Shown: positions 52,015 through 61,448, counted from the first letter of the stretch. The stretch is DNA of 64,000 bases from Bradyrhizobium agreste (GCF_016031625.1 NZ_JACCHP010000007.1:310001-374000); one strand, 5' to 3'. Program-made: numbers and translations. The notes: a model not told the origin generated them from the letters alone.

Positions 52015-52371
52015 TCACTGCCCCTGATATTCGGCCCAGCAATCCGCCGTTTCATAGACCCGGACCGCCCACAGCTGCGGCAGGCTTGGCTTCAACCGGT
52101 CCCAGATCCAGAACGCGATGTTCTCGGCGGTCGGGTTCGTTAGGCCATCGATCTCGTTCAGGCACTGGTGGTCCAGCGCGGCCATGATGCCGGCGAAGCT
52201 TTTCTCGATATCGAAGAAATCAGCGACGAAGCCGGTGTGCGGGTCGACCGGTCCGTCCAGCTGGACCTCGACCCGATAGGAATGACCATGCAGCCGGCTG
52301 CACCGGTGAGTCTCGGGCACGTTTGGCAGCCGATGCGCCGCCTCGAACTTGAACGCCTGCGATATCCTCAT
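52015..52371 (-). CDS. queD: 6-carboxytetrahydropterin synthase (QueD)
   Basis: The 118-aa protein converts 7,8-dihydroneopterin triphosphate to 6-carboxytetrahydropterin in queuosine (7-deazaguanine) synthesis. Zinc ligands are visible: His in FEAAHRLP, and two His in RLHGHSYRVEV. The catalytic Cys is in ETHRCSRL, and the catalytic His in ALDHQCLNE. ATG 52371 follows GGGGAGC. Other que genes are not adjacent, which is common. The gene lies between the tRNA-Arg relic and the functional tRNA-Arg. Confidence 0.93.
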   Translation of the reverse strand: MRISQAFKFEAAHRLPNVPETHRCSRLHGHSYRVEVQLDGPVDPHTGFVADFFDIEKSFAGIMAALDHQCLNEIDGLTNPTAENIAFWIWDRLKPSLPQLWAVRVYETADCWAEYQGQ

Positions 52372-52454
52372 CCAGCTCCCCACACGGCACGGCCATCCGG
52401 TCTCGGGCCGGTCTGGCGACCAGTGCTGTCCTGTCCTGACCTTCCGTCGAAGAA

Positions 52455-52531
52455 TGGCGCGCCCGGAACGATTCGAACGTCCGACCCTCAGATTCGTAGT
52501 CTGATGCTCTATCCAGCTGAGCTACGGGCGC
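52455..52531 (-). tRNA. tRNA-Arg (anticodon ACG)
   Basis: 77 nt on the reverse strand, starting GCGCCCG and ending CGGGCGC-G-CCA, with a perfect 7-bp acceptor stem and encoded CCA. The D-arm begins GCTCAGCTGGATAGAGC, the anticodon loop is CTACGAA (ACG, read as ICG) and the T-loop is TTCGAAT. Confidence 0.95.
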
Positions 52532-52677
52532 GTGTTTCGCAAACAGCGCGGGCTGGGCCCGCAAGCAGCCCCCGGCGGAGCCGGAGGGGGTGCGAAAGAG
52601 CGCTCTGACTAACCGCTCTTGTCGGGATTGGCAAGGTCCGGAAGGGGGAGATTTTGGCTCATTTCCGCATCTCAGCT

Positions 52678-52778
52678 CGTCATTCCGGGGCGCGACGCAG
52701 TCGCGAGCCCGGAATCCATAACCACCAGCCGGGGTTATGGATTCCGGGCCCAACCCTTCGGGTCGTCCCGGAATGACG
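52678..52778. repeat. Palindromic repeat, nested arms (GTCATTCCGGG type)
   Basis: Outer arms CGTCATTCCGGG and CCCGGAATGACG, and inner arms CCCGGAATCCATAACC and GGTTATGGATTCCGGG, make a long imperfect hairpin. It lies in the 294-bp spacer between tRNA-Arg and the sensor kinase. The same style recurs at 57127, 59423, 61294 and 63601. Confidence 0.85.
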
Positions 52779-52825
52779 GAAGGTATGGAGATCGCGTCCG
52801 CTCGTTCGGTCGGCCTCTGGCCGAC

Positions 52826-54325
52826 TTACGCCCTCTGCCGCTCGTTGCGGATGGAGAGCAGTTCCACGGGACGGTCGGGGATGACGATGCGGAACGTGGC
52901 GCCGATGGTGCCTTCGACGAGCTGGATGTCGCCGCCATGGGCACGGACCAGCTCGGCGGCGATGGCAAGGCCAAGGCCGCTGCCGCCGGGACGGCCCGAG
53001 GTCTGGAAGGCCTCGAACAGGCGCTCCCGGGTCTTCGGGGGGACGCCGGGGCCGGTGTCGGAAACCTCCAGAATCGCGACGGCGCCTTCGCGCTTTCCGG
53101 TGATCCGGATCTGCTGCACACGCCCCTCGCCCGCCGCATGGCTTTCAAGCGCCTGGGCGGCGTTGCGGACGAGGTTGAGCAAGACCCGGAACAGCTGGTC
53201 GGGGTCGGCATCGACCGTGAGCCCGCGCTCGATCGCAGCGACCCAGGCGATCGAGGCGTCGTTGGCGAGCCCCGCGGTTTCCCGCACCTCCATCACCACA
53301 GGCTCGATCAGGATCATGCGGCGGTCGGGCGCGGCCTCCTGGGCGCGGCCGTAGGACAATGTCGACTGGCAGAAGGCGATGGCGCGCTCGAGCGAGCGCA
53401 CGAGCTTGGGTGCAAAGCGCTGCACGCGCGGATCCGGCACGCTGGCGAGCTGGTCCGACAAGAGCTGGGCCGAGGCGAGCAGGTTGCGCAGATCGTGATT
53501 GATCTTGGAGACGGCGAGGCCCAGGGCGGCGAGCCGGCTCTTCTGATGCAGCATCGACATCAGGTCGCGCTGCATGTCCGATAATTCGCGCTCGGCCACC
53601 CCGATCTCGTCGCTGCGCTGGCTCGGCACGATGATGCCGGCCGAGCTCTCGGGATTCTCGTGGAAGCCGACCAGGCTCGCGGTCAGCCGCCGCATCGGCC
53701 GCACGAACAGATAATGGAGCGCGAGATAGACGAGACCCGCGGTCAGCACTGCGATGATCAGCGCGACCACGACGACGTTGCGGGAGAAACGGTACATCTG
53801 CTGCCGCAGCGGCAGCTCGTCGGTGACGATTTCGATGAACTGGGCATTGCCGACGCCGGGGCCGACGATGCGGATGGCCTGGTTGCCGGTCTCCAGCATC
53901 ATCCGGAACGAGCCGGTGATCGCCTCCCAGGCCGTCATGTCGCGCAGGTCGATGTCGTGCTCGATCGCGGCGGGAATGTTGTCGCTCGCGAGCAGCCGGC
54001 GCTGCTGGCCCATCTTGATGGCGACAGCACGGGCATTGATGCTTTTGAGGATCTGGCGCGACAGCGAATCGGGCACCATGCCGAGCGGCGCCGCATCCAG
54101 CACCAGCGCCGCGGTGTTGGCGGCCGCAACGCGGTCGTTGAGCCGGTTGACCCAGAAATTGGCGATGGCGGGCACGTAAAGCAGGCTGGCGGCGATCATC
54201 ACCAGGGGCACGGTGAGCAGCAGCAGCTTGCCCGACAGCCCGAGCCCGCGCGAGCCGCGGGGCCTCGTCGCCGGCGGGTCCGGCTGATCCAGATCCTGGA
54301 TCGGCTGGCGATCTGTGGCTGCCAC
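52826..54325 (-). CDS. Membrane sensor histidine kinase
   Basis: The 499-aa protein has two TM segments (about residues 30-52 and 190-212) flanking a ~140-residue periplasmic sensor region, then HAMP, a dimerisation helix with the phosphoacceptor in SKINHDLRNLLASA and an ATP-binding domain with the N-box NLVRNAAQAL and G-boxes (DTGPGVP, GGSGLGLAI). GTG 54325 is chosen over distal starts because of the GGGGCGAG upstream. No response regulator is adjacent, so the partner is unknown. The Arg following the His-Asp pair is the common HisKA variant. Confidence 0.9.
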   Translation of the reverse strand: MAATDRQPIQDLDQPDPPATRPRGSRGLGLSGKLLLLTVPLVMIAASLLYVPAIANFWVNRLNDRVAAANTAALVLDAAPLGMVPDSLSRQILKSINARAVAIKMGQQRRLLASDNIPAAIEHDIDLRDMTAWEAITGSFRMMLETGNQAIRIVGPGVGNAQFIEIVTDELPLRQQMYRFSRNVVVVALIIAVLTAGLVYLALHYLFVRPMRRLTASLVGFHENPESSAGIIVPSQRSDEIGVAERELSDMQRDLMSMLHQKSRLAALGLAVSKINHDLRNLLASAQLLSDQLASVPDPRVQRFAPKLVRSLERAIAFCQSTLSYGRAQEAAPDRRMILIEPVVMEVRETAGLANDASIAWVAAIERGLTVDADPDQLFRVLLNLVRNAAQALESHAAGEGRVQQIRITGKREGAVAILEVSDTGPGVPPKTRERLFEAFQTSGRPGGSGLGLAIAAELVRAHGGDIQLVEGTIGATFRIVIPDRPVELLSIRNERQRA

Positions 54326-54505
54326 GAAACTCGCCCCTGTTGACCTTGGCTGATGGAGGATGCGACCCGACCGAAGCCCGGTCAAATTACGGATCGCTAA
54401 TCTGCCAAAGTGGGATGTAAGCGCGGATAGCGCGAGTCGCCACCTCAAGGGTTAAAAACGCCGCGCAAACAGCGATATTCACCAAAATCGCGCGCTTGTG
54501 CGGCG

Positions 54506-54534
54506 TTGACGAAAACAAGGCGCTCCCTTATAAG
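54506..54534 (+). promoter_or_regulatory. Sigma-70-like promoter for rpmH-rnpA-yidC
   Basis: TTGACG (54506-54511) and TATAAG (54529-54534) are 17 bp apart, about 140 bp before the rpmH start. The spacer 54326-54674 holds nothing else I can call. This is the best promoter match I found in the window. Confidence 0.65.
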
Positions 54535-54674
54535 CCGCGCGAATTGTCCGCGATGACCCGGTGCGACACCGGGAGCGGCTCTCTTGGGGCCGAAAAGGGC
54601 CCGTTTTGGGCCGCATCTTCCGGACTTTACCATCAATTCTACAGGCAAATTGCCCGGTCAGCGGAGAAAAACCC

Positions 54675-54809
54675 GTGAAGCGGACTTATCAACCCAGCAA
54701 ACTGGTGCGCAAGCGCCGTCACGGCTTCCGCGCCCGTCTCGCCACTGCCGGCGGCCGCAAGGTTCTCGCCGCCCGCCGCGCCCGCGGCCGCAAGCGTCTG
54801 AGCGCCTGA
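54675..54809 (+). CDS. rpmH: 50S ribosomal protein L34
   Basis: The 44-aa basic protein reads [20 protein letters not shown] and ends GRKRLSA, typical L34. The start is GTG at 54675 with GGAGAAAAA upstream. It is part of the large ribosomal subunit near the tunnel. The classical rpmH-rnpA-yidC order follows. Confidence 0.97.
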   Translation: MKRTYQPSKLVRKRRHGFRARLATAGGRKVLAARRARGRKRLSA

Positions 54810-54836
54810 GCCGGACCCCCTTTTTGGGATTTCATC

Positions 54837-55223
54837 ATGGATCGGCTGAGGCAGCGGGCGGATTTCCTCGCCGTTGCCAATGGCGCGCGGGTGAATAGTC
54901 CCGCGTTCGTTCTGCAAAGCCGCCGCCGCGATGATTCCGGCCCTGTCAGGATCGGCTTCACCGTCACAAAGAAGAACGGCAACGCCCCCGAGCGCAATCG
55001 CATCCGGCGCCGGTTGCGCGAACTGGTGAAGCGGCTCGATCCGGCATCGATGCAGCCCCACCATGATTATGTCCTGGTCGGACGAAGGGACGCGCTCTCG
55101 CGCGACTTCGCCACCATGCTCGACGATCTGCGCATAGCCTTCACGAAGCCCGCGCGGCATACGGCCAAAGCGCGCGGCCACAGGCCGGGTCACGCCCGAG
55201 CTGCCAGCCGCAAACCGGATTGA
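54837..55223 (+). CDS. rnpA: Ribonuclease P protein component
   Basis: The 128-aa basic protein binds the RNase P RNA and helps 5' maturation of tRNAs. It begins MDRLRQRADFLAVANGARVN and has the RNR signature RNRIRRRLREL (about residues 54-64). The C-terminal ~20 residues are Arg/His/Ala-rich, an extension usual for this group. It sits between rpmH and yidC. Confidence 0.95.
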   Translation: MDRLRQRADFLAVANGARVNSPAFVLQSRRRDDSGPVRIGFTVTKKNGNAPERNRIRRRLRELVKRLDPASMQPHHDYVLVGRRDALSRDFATMLDDLRIAFTKPARHTAKARGHRPGHARAASRKPD

Positions 55224-55239
55224 TGACGAGACAATCGAG

Positions 55240-57093
55240 ATGACCGACAACCGCAATACCATCCTCGCCGTCATTCTGTCCGGCCTGGTCTTGATCGCCT
55301 GGCAGTATTTCTACAACGTGCCGCAGATGGAGAAGCAGCGCGCCCAGCAGCAGGCGCAGGCCGAGCTCCAGAAAACGACGCCGCAGCCGACCGCCTCGGC
55401 GACGCCAGGCGGCGCGCCGGCGACGCCGGGCAGCGCGGCCCAGCCGGCAACGCCGGCCGCGAGCCAGCCCCAGTCGGTCGTTCCCCGCGAGGCCGCCATC
55501 GCCGCCAGCCCGCGCGTCAAGATCGACACGCCGCGGATCGCCGGCAGCATCTCGCTGAAGGGCGGCCGCATCGACGACATCGCGCTGGTGCAATTCCGCG
55601 AAACCGTCGACCCGAAATCGCCGCCGATCATCCTCTATTCGCCGTCAGGCACCGCCGAGCCCTATTACGCCGAGTTCGGCTGGGTGGCGGCGACGGGCGT
55701 GACGGCGAAGATGCCGAACGCCCAGACCGTCTGGCAGCAGGAGGGCAGCGGCAGCCTGACGCCGACGAGCCCGGTGGTGCTGAAGTGGGACAATGGCGAG
55801 GGCCTCACCTTCCGCCGCACCATTGCGGTCGACGACCATTATCTCTTCACCGTCAAGGACGAGGTGAGCAATGTCGGCAATGCGCCCGTCACGCTCTATC
55901 CGTTCGCGCTGATCTCGCGCCACGGCGCGCCGCAGGTCTCGGGTTACTACATCCTGCATGAAGGCCTGATCGGCTATCTCGGCGACCAGGGCCTGCAGGA
56001 ATACGCCTACAAGAAGGTCGACGAAGCCAAGCAGGTGAACTTCAGCAACGTCACCAACGGCTGGCTCGGCATCACCGACAAGTACTGGGCCTCGGCGCTG
56101 CTGCCCGACACCAATGCCAAGCTGCAGGCGCGCTTCTCCTCGAACCCGTCCGGCAATCTCCACACCTATCAGACCGACTATCTGCTCGATCCCGTCACCG
56201 TCGCCATCGGCGGCACCGCGACCGCCAATGCGCGGCTGTTCGCCGGCGCCAAGGAAGCCGGCGTCGTCGGCGTGTTCCCGTTCGCAGGTCTCGGCGGCTA
56301 CAACAAGGAGCTCGGCCTCAACCATTTCGATCTCTTGATCGACTGGGGCTGGTTCTACTTCATCACCAAGCCGATGTTCCTCGGCCTCGACTTCTTCTTC
56401 CGCTTCTTCGGCAATTTCGGCTGGTCGATCCTGCTCGTCACCGTGATCGTGAAGCTGTTGTTCTTCCCGCTGGCGAACAAGTCCTACGCCTCGATGGCGA
56501 AGATGAAGTCGATCCAGCCGCAGCTGCAGGCGCTGAAAGAGCGCTATCCCGACGACAAGGTGAAGCAGCAGCAGGAGATGATGGAGATCTATCGCAAGGA
56601 GAAGATCAATCCGGTTGCCGGCTGTCTTCCCGTGGTGATCCAGATCCCGGTGTTCTTCTCGCTCTACAAGGTGCTGTTCGTCACCATCGAGATGCGGCAC
56701 GCGCCGTTCATCGGCTGGATCAAGGACCTCTCCGCGCCGGATCCGACCAACCTGTTCAACCTGTTCGGGCTGATCCCGTTCGATCCGACCACGATCCCGG
56801 TGTTCGGCCAATATCTCGCGCTCGGCATCTGGCCGATCATCATGGGCATCACGATGTGGTTCCAGATGAAGCTGAACCCGACGCCGCCGGATCCGACGCA
56901 GCAGATCATCTTCAACTGGATGCCGCTGATCTTCACCTTCATGCTGGCGGGCTTCCCGGCAGGTCTCGTGATCTACTGGGCCTGGAACAACCTGCTCTCG
57001 GTGGTGCAGCAGAGCTACATCATGCGCCGCAACGGCGTGAAGGTGGAGTTGTTCGACAATCTCAAGGCGACGTTCGCGAGGAAGGCGACGTAG
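55240..57093 (+). CDS. yidC: Membrane protein insertase YidC
   Basis: The 617-aa protein inserts and folds inner-membrane proteins, with or without SecYEG. The N-terminal TM (residues 7-24) is followed by an Ala/Pro/Gln linker, a periplasmic P1 domain (about 90-350) and the conserved core with five TMs (about 365-610; GWSILLVTVIVKLLFFPLAN, PVFFSLYKVLFV). Length suits the long alphaproteobacterial form. It follows rnpA at 16 bp. Confidence 0.97.
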   Translation: MTDNRNTILAVILSGLVLIAWQYFYNVPQMEKQRAQQQAQAELQKTTPQPTASATPGGAPATPGSAAQPATPAASQPQSVVPREAAIAASPRVKIDTPRIAGSISLKGGRIDDIALVQFRETVDPKSPPIILYSPSGTAEPYYAEFGWVAATGVTAKMPNAQTVWQQEGSGSLTPTSPVVLKWDNGEGLTFRRTIAVDDHYLFTVKDEVSNVGNAPVTLYPFALISRHGAPQVSGYYILHEGLIGYLGDQGLQEYAYKKVDEAKQVNFSNVTNGWLGITDKYWASALLPDTNAKLQARFSSNPSGNLHTYQTDYLLDPVTVAIGGTATANARLFAGAKEAGVVGVFPFAGLGGYNKELGLNHFDLLIDWGWFYFITKPMFLGLDFFFRFFGNFGWSILLVTVIVKLLFFPLANKSYASMAKMKSIQPQLQALKERYPDDKVKQQQEMMEIYRKEKINPVAGCLPVVIQIPVFFSLYKVLFVTIEMRHAPFIGWIKDLSAPDPTNLFNLFGLIPFDPTTIPVFGQYLALGIWPIIMGITMWFQMKLNPTPPDPTQQIIFNWMPLIFTFMLAGFPAGLVIYWAWNNLLSVVQQSYIMRRNGVKVELFDNLKATFARKAT

Positions 57094-57126
57094 TCGTCGT
57101 CATTGCGGGCGCAAATGCCTCCACTT

Positions 57127-57215
57127 CGTCATGCCCGGGCTTGTCCCGGGCATCCACGTTTAGGAGGATGCCCGACAGATGGACGTGGATGGCCGGGACA
57201 AGCCCGGCCATGACG
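57127..57215. repeat. Palindromic repeat, 33-bp near-perfect arms
   Basis: The left arm starts CGTCATGCCCGGGCTTGTCC and the right arm is its complement with about two mismatches, around a 23-bp centre (57160-57182). It lies between yidC and engB and would form a stable cruciform or terminator-like hairpin. Same family as 59423 and 63601. Confidence 0.9.
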
Positions 57216-57233
57216 AGAGGATAGACCGCTCGC

Positions 57234-57887
57234 ATGAACGACAAGACCGACGAGCGACTGATCGAGGCTGGGCGAAAACTGTTCGCCCGCGACTGGCAGT
57301 TCATCTGGGCCTCGCCTTCGATCGAAACGCTGCCACCGATTGCGGGGCTGGAGATCGCCTTTGCCGGGCGCTCCAATGTCGGCAAGTCCAGCCTGATCAA
57401 CGCGCTCACCGGGCGCAACGCGCTGGCGCGCACCTCGCATACGCCGGGCCGCACCCAGGAGCTGATCTTCTTCGAGGTCCCCGGCAAGAACGACCTGCGT
57501 CTCGTCGACATGCCCGGCTACGGCTATGCCAAGGCGCCGAAAAGCCAGGTCGCGTCCTGGACCGAGCTGATCCACAAGTTCCTGCTCGGACGCGCCAGTC
57601 TCGCGCGCGTCTACGTGCTGATCGACGCGCGGCACGGGATCAAGGACGTCGATCTCGAAGTGCTGAAGACACTCGACCGCTCCGCGGTCAGCTACCAGAT
57701 CGTGCTGACCAAGGCCGACCAGGTGAAGGCCGCCGAGCTGCAGGCACGCATCGCCGAGACCGAGGCCGCATTGGCAAAACACCCGGCCGCGTTCCCGACC
57801 GTGCTCGCGACATCGTCGCGCAGCGCGACCGGCATGGCCGAGCTTCGCGCCGCGATGGCGAAGCTGCTGGAAGAGCGGGCCTCGTGA
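57234..57887 (+). CDS. engB: Ribosome biogenesis GTPase EngB (YsxC/YihA)
   Basis: The 217-aa GTPase has G1 GRSNVGKSS (about residues 45-53), G2 Thr in TPGRTQ, G3 DMPGYG (about 90-95) and G4 TKAD. EngB is needed for 50S assembly. The stop overlaps the next gene by one base (TGATG). It follows a palindromic repeat after yidC, and the yidC-engB-DUF423-argB order is typical of this group. Confidence 0.95.
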   Translation: MNDKTDERLIEAGRKLFARDWQFIWASPSIETLPPIAGLEIAFAGRSNVGKSSLINALTGRNALARTSHTPGRTQELIFFEVPGKNDLRLVDMPGYGYAKAPKSQVASWTELIHKFLLGRASLARVYVLIDARHGIKDVDLEVLKTLDRSAVSYQIVLTKADQVKAAELQARIAETEAALAKHPAAFPTVLATSSRSATGMAELRAAMAKLLEERAS

Positions 57888-58252
57888 TGCCGGCGCAGCG
57901 CCTGCTGATCGGGCTTGCCGGCCTGATGGGCGCCGCCGGCGTTGCGCTGGCCGCCGCCGCCGCCCATGGCGCGGACGCGAGCCGACTTGCCTCCGCCAGC
58001 GCCATGCTGCTGTTTCATGCAAGTGCCGTGCTCGCGACCGTCGCCTTGCTGACGCGCGGCCTTCTGCACGGCGGAATTGGACTCGTGGCAGCGTTCGGCT
58101 TCGCGATCGGTGCCGCGCTGTTCGCAGGCGACCTCACTTTGCGGCAATATGCCGGGCACGCGCTGTTTCCGATGGCGGCGCCGACGGGCGGAACGGTGAT
58201 GATTTTGGGCTGGCTGGCGGTGAGCGCGGCGGCGGTGGTGGCGAAAAAATAG
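57887..58252 (+). CDS. DUF423 family inner-membrane protein
   Basis: The 121-aa protein has four predicted TMs (about residues 7-26, 37-58, 63-82 and 98-117) and the AAAAAHGAD element near the N-terminus, characteristic of DUF423. GTG at 57884 is an alternative start. Overlap with engB implies coupled translation. Function unknown. Confidence 0.88.
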   Translation: MPAQRLLIGLAGLMGAAGVALAAAAAHGADASRLASASAMLLFHASAVLATVALLTRGLLHGGIGLVAAFGFAIGAALFAGDLTLRQYAGHALFPMAAPTGGTVMILGWLAVSAAAVVAKK

Positions 58253-58262
58253 CGCTCTCTTT

Positions 58263-58439
58263 CTTACCCTCCCCTGGAGGGGGAGGGTCGGCTCATGTTG
58301 AGCGTAGCGAAATATGAGCCGGGGTGGGGTGATCTCTCCACTCGGGCACTGCTCATCGCGGAGAGACCGTCACCCCACCCCGCTACGCATTCCGCTTCGC
58401 TGCATGCGTAGCGACCCTCCCCCTCCAGGGGAGGGTAAG
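58263..58439. repeat. Long palindromic repeat with perfect 28-bp arms
   Basis: CTTACCCTCCCCTGGAGGGG... (58263-58290) and its exact complement at 58412-58439 enclose a second inverted repeat (58321-58339 with 58360-58381) around the centre. It lies between the DUF423 gene and argB. As argB transcription must cross or start after it, it may separate the two transcripts. Confidence 0.92.
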
Positions 58440-58509
58440 AGCATACTTTGCGCTGTCCTCGCCAATCGGATAGAACGCGCACCATTCGACCCGCCAGCGA
58501 GACCGCGAC

Positions 58510-59397
58510 ATGACCGACATCTCTCCGCTCGACCAGGCCCGCATCCTGTCCGAAGCGCTGCCGCACATGCAGCAATATGACGAGGAAACCATCGTCATCA
58601 AATATGGCGGCCATGCCATGGGCGACGAGGAGACCGCGAAGAACTTCGCCCGCGACATCGTGCTCTTGGAGCAGACCGCGATCAATCCGGTGGTGGTGCA
58701 TGGCGGCGGACCGCAGATCGCGACCATGCTCAAGCGCCTCGGCATCGTCTCGGAATTCGCGGCGGGCCTGCGCATCACCGATGCCGCGACCATCGAGATC
58801 GTCGAGATGGTGCTCGCCGGCTCCGTCAACAAGCAGATCGTCGGCTACATCAACGAGGCCGGCGGCAAGGCGGTGGGCCTGTCCGGCAAGGACGGCAACA
58901 TGGTGAAGGCGACCAAGACGACGCGCACCATCGTCGATCCGGACTCACATATCGAGAAGGCGGTCGACCTCGGCTTCGTCGGCGACCCCGAGAAGGTCGA
59001 CCTCACTTTGCTCAACCAGCTGATCGGCTACGAGCTGATCCCGGTGCTGGCGCCGCTCGCAACCTCGAAAGAGGGCCAGACGCTGAACATCAACGCCGAC
59101 ACCTTTGCAGGGGCCGTGGCCGGTGCGCTGAAAGCCAAGCGCCTGCTGCTGCTCACCGACGTGCCCGGCGTGCTCGACAAGTCGAAGAAGCTGATCCCGC
59201 AATTGTCGGTGAAAGACGCGCGGAAACTGATCGCCGACGGCACCATCTCCGGCGGCATGATCCCGAAAGTCGAGACCTGCATCTACGCGCTGGAGCAGGG
59301 CGTCGAGGGCGTCGTCATCATCGACGGCAAGATGCAGCACGCGGTGCTGCTCGAGCTCTTCACCAACCAGGGCACGGGCACGCTGATCCACAAGTGA
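58510..59397 (+). CDS. argB: Acetylglutamate kinase
   Basis: The 295-aa protein phosphorylates N-acetylglutamate in arginine synthesis. The amino-acid-kinase fold shows KYGGHAM (Lys36 region), the nucleotide/substrate loops VHGGGPQI (about 71-78) and the [18 protein letters not shown] segment. Length matches the hexameric, arginine-regulated class. No other arg gene is adjacent, as usual in this group. Confidence 0.96.
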   Translation: MTDISPLDQARILSEALPHMQQYDEETIVIKYGGHAMGDEETAKNFARDIVLLEQTAINPVVVHGGGPQIATMLKRLGIVSEFAAGLRITDAATIEIVEMVLAGSVNKQIVGYINEAGGKAVGLSGKDGNMVKATKTTRTIVDPDSHIEKAVDLGFVGDPEKVDLTLLNQLIGYELIPVLAPLATSKEGQTLNINADTFAGAVAGALKAKRLLLLTDVPGVLDKSKKLIPQLSVKDARKLIADGTISGGMIPKVETCIYALEQGVEGVVIIDGKMQHAVLLELFTNQGTGTLIHK

Positions 59398-59422
59398 GAC
59401 GAGAGACGCCACGCACGAGAGC

Positions 59423-59547
59423 CGTCATGCCCGGGCTTGTCCCGCCTGCGCGGCCGAAGCCGCTTCGGCGCGGCGAAGGCCCGGGCATCCACGACCTTTC
59501 TTCTCGTGGCAAAGACGTGGATGGCCGGGTCAAGCCCGGCCATGACG
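59423..59547. repeat. Palindromic repeat with an extra internal palindrome
   Basis: The arms CGTCATGCCCGGGCTTGTCC... and ...GGTCAAGCCCGGCCATGACG match the repeats at 57127 and 63601. The left arm is interrupted (about 59445-59478) by a GC-rich insert that itself contains CCGAAGCCGCTTCGG. It overlaps the 5' open frame of the DUF1036 protein. Confidence 0.85.
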
Positions 59548-59594
59548 AACGGAGAGAGCGGCACCACCGCCGCTCCCCCCTCACCCGCTTCCTG

Positions 59595-60581
59595 ATGACG
59601 CTGCCGGCCGCAGCTGTCTCCTTCGTCTTCTCCTCCGCGCCGGCGATCGCCGACCTCAAGATCTGCAACCGCATGTCCTATGTCGTCGAGGCCGCGATCG
59701 GCATCGACGACAAGGCGGCCACCGCGACACGCGGCTGGTTCAGGATCGATCCCGCCGCCTGCCGCGTTGTGGTGCAGGGCACGCTGACTGCCGACCGCAT
59801 CCTGCTCAACGCCCGCGCGCTCGGCGTCTACGGCGCGTCCCCGATCCCGCAAAGCGGCAACGACATGCTGTGCGTCGCGCAGGACAATTTCGTCATCGCG
59901 GCGGCGCGGCAGTGCCGCAGCGGCCAGACCCAGGTCCCGTTCACGCAGGTGACGCCGACACAAGCCGCGGACGGCAACCTCGTCGCTTATCTCGCCGAGG
60001 ATTCCGAATATGACGACGAGCAGGCGCGCCTCGCCGGCATCCAGCGGCTGCTGGTGATCGCCGGCTACGACGCCGCGCCGATCGATGGTGTCGATGGGCC
60101 GAAGACGCAAGCCGCGCTGGCCGCCTTCCTGAAGAGCCGGGGCTTGTCGGCCGACATCGTGGGCTCGCAAAACTTCTTCAAGACCATGGTCGATGCGGTG
60201 CAGACGCCGTCCGCGACCGGCCTCACCTGGTGCAACGACACGCCGCACAAGGTGATGGCGGCGATCGCGACCGACGACGGCAAGGCGGTGACCAGCCGCG
60301 GCTGGTATCGCATCGATCCCAAGACCTGCCTGCACCCCGATGTGACCGGCCAGCCGAAACAGATCTTCAGCTTCGCGGAAGCGGTCGATACCGACAACCG
60401 CGTCGTCAAGCTGAAGGACAAGCCGCTGAACTGGGGCGGCGACAGGCAGCTCTGCACACGCGAGACCAAGTTCGAGACCAGCGAGCAGACCGATTGCGGT
60501 GCGCGCGGCTTTGCGCCGACGGGCTTCGGCGCCGTGGACATGTCGAGCGGCGGCAAGACGCTGCGCTTTGCCGTGCCATGA
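59595..60581 (+). CDS. Exported DUF1036 protein with peptidoglycan-binding-like middle
   Basis: From ATG 59595 the product is 328 aa with a short signal-like start (MTLPAAAVSFVFSSAPAIAD). Two related DUF1036 modules (ADLKICNRMSYVVEAAIGID and TWCNDTPHKVMAAIATDDGK) flank a peptidoglycan_binding_1-like segment (LVIAGYDAAPIDGVDGPKTQ). The frame is open upstream through a palindromic repeat to 59394, and no Shine-Dalgarno precedes 59595. The start is uncertain and the signal lacks the usual basic N-region. A cell-envelope role is likely. Confidence 0.75.
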   Translation: MTLPAAAVSFVFSSAPAIADLKICNRMSYVVEAAIGIDDKAATATRGWFRIDPAACRVVVQGTLTADRILLNARALGVYGASPIPQSGNDMLCVAQDNFVIAAARQCRSGQTQVPFTQVTPTQAADGNLVAYLAEDSEYDDEQARLAGIQRLLVIAGYDAAPIDGVDGPKTQAALAAFLKSRGLSADIVGSQNFFKTMVDAVQTPSATGLTWCNDTPHKVMAAIATDDGKAVTSRGWYRIDPKTCLHPDVTGQPKQIFSFAEAVDTDNRVVKLKDKPLNWGGDRQLCTRETKFETSEQTDCGARGFAPTGFGAVDMSSGGKTLRFAVP

Positions 60582-60595
60582 GCGAGGAACCTGTG

Positions 60596-61288
60596 ATGAG
60601 CCCACCCCGCAGCTTCGCCCACGTCGACACCTGGGTGTTCGACCTCGACAACACGCTCTATCCGCATCACGTCAATCTGTGGCAGCAGGTCGATGCGCGG
60701 ATCGGGGAGTTCGTCTGCAACTGGCTCAACGTCGGCCCGGAGGAAGCGCGGGCGATCCAGAAGGATTATTACCGGCGCTTCGGCACCACGATGCGCGGCA
60801 TGATGACCCTGCATGGCGTCCGCGCCGACGACTATCTCGCCTATGTCCACAAGATCGACCACTCGCCGCTGGAGCCGAACCCGGCGCTCGGCGCGGCCAT
60901 CGCAAAGCTGCCGGGCCGCAAGCTCATCCTGACTAACGGCTCGGTCGACCATGTCGATGCCGTGCTGGCGCGGCTCGGCTTCGCCGGCCATTTCGACGCC
61001 GTGTTCGACATCATCGCCGCCGAGTTCGAACCGAAGCCGGCGGAGCAGACCTACCGCAAGTTCCTGAGCGACCATGCCGTCGATCCGACCCGCGCCGCAA
61101 TGTTCGAGGACCTCGCCCGCAACCTCACCGTCCCGCACCGGCTCGGCATGACCACCGTGCTGGTGGTGCCCGACGGCACCAAGGAGGTGGTGCGCGAGGA
61201 TTGGGAGCTGGAAGGCCGGGACGCGGCCCATGTCGACCACGTCACGGATGATCTGGCGGGGTTCTTGGCGGAGCTGTCGCCACAATAA
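60596..61288 (+). CDS. HAD-family pyrimidine 5'-nucleotidase-like
   Basis: The 230-aa protein has HAD motif I FDLDNTLYP (about 15-23), motif II LTNGS, motif III Lys in FEPKPAEQTY and motif IV MFEDLARN. It resembles pyrimidine 5'-nucleotidases (Sdt1/YjjG-like). The ATG at 60596 has GAGGAACC upstream; the ATG at 60578 overlaps the previous stop. It follows the DUF1036 gene closely and may be translationally coupled. Confidence 0.88.
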   Translation: MSPPRSFAHVDTWVFDLDNTLYPHHVNLWQQVDARIGEFVCNWLNVGPEEARAIQKDYYRRFGTTMRGMMTLHGVRADDYLAYVHKIDHSPLEPNPALGAAIAKLPGRKLILTNGSVDHVDAVLARLGFAGHFDAVFDIIAAEFEPKPAEQTYRKFLSDHAVDPTRAAMFEDLARNLTVPHRLGMTTVLVVPDGTKEVVREDWELEGRDAAHVDHVTDDLAGFLAELSPQ

Positions 61289-61293
61289 CCGCC

Positions 61294-61448
61294 GTCGTCC
61301 CAGGCAAGCGTCAGCGCAGACCCGGGACCCATAACCACAGGATCCAGTCGTAGCACCAGATTGGCAACTCCGAGTCTTCGCAAAACCTTTTCCTGTGGGG
61401 ATGGGTCCCGGATCGGCGCGCGCTTAGGGCGCGCTTGTCCGGGACGAC
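61294..61448. repeat. Palindromic repeat, long imperfect arms
   Basis: Outer GTCGTCCCAGGCAAGCG pairs with CGCTTGTCCGGGACGAC (2 mismatches), and inner CCGGGACCCATAACCACAG with the complement around 61395-61411. It fills most of the spacer 61289-61553, between the HAD gene and dapD. Confidence 0.85.
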
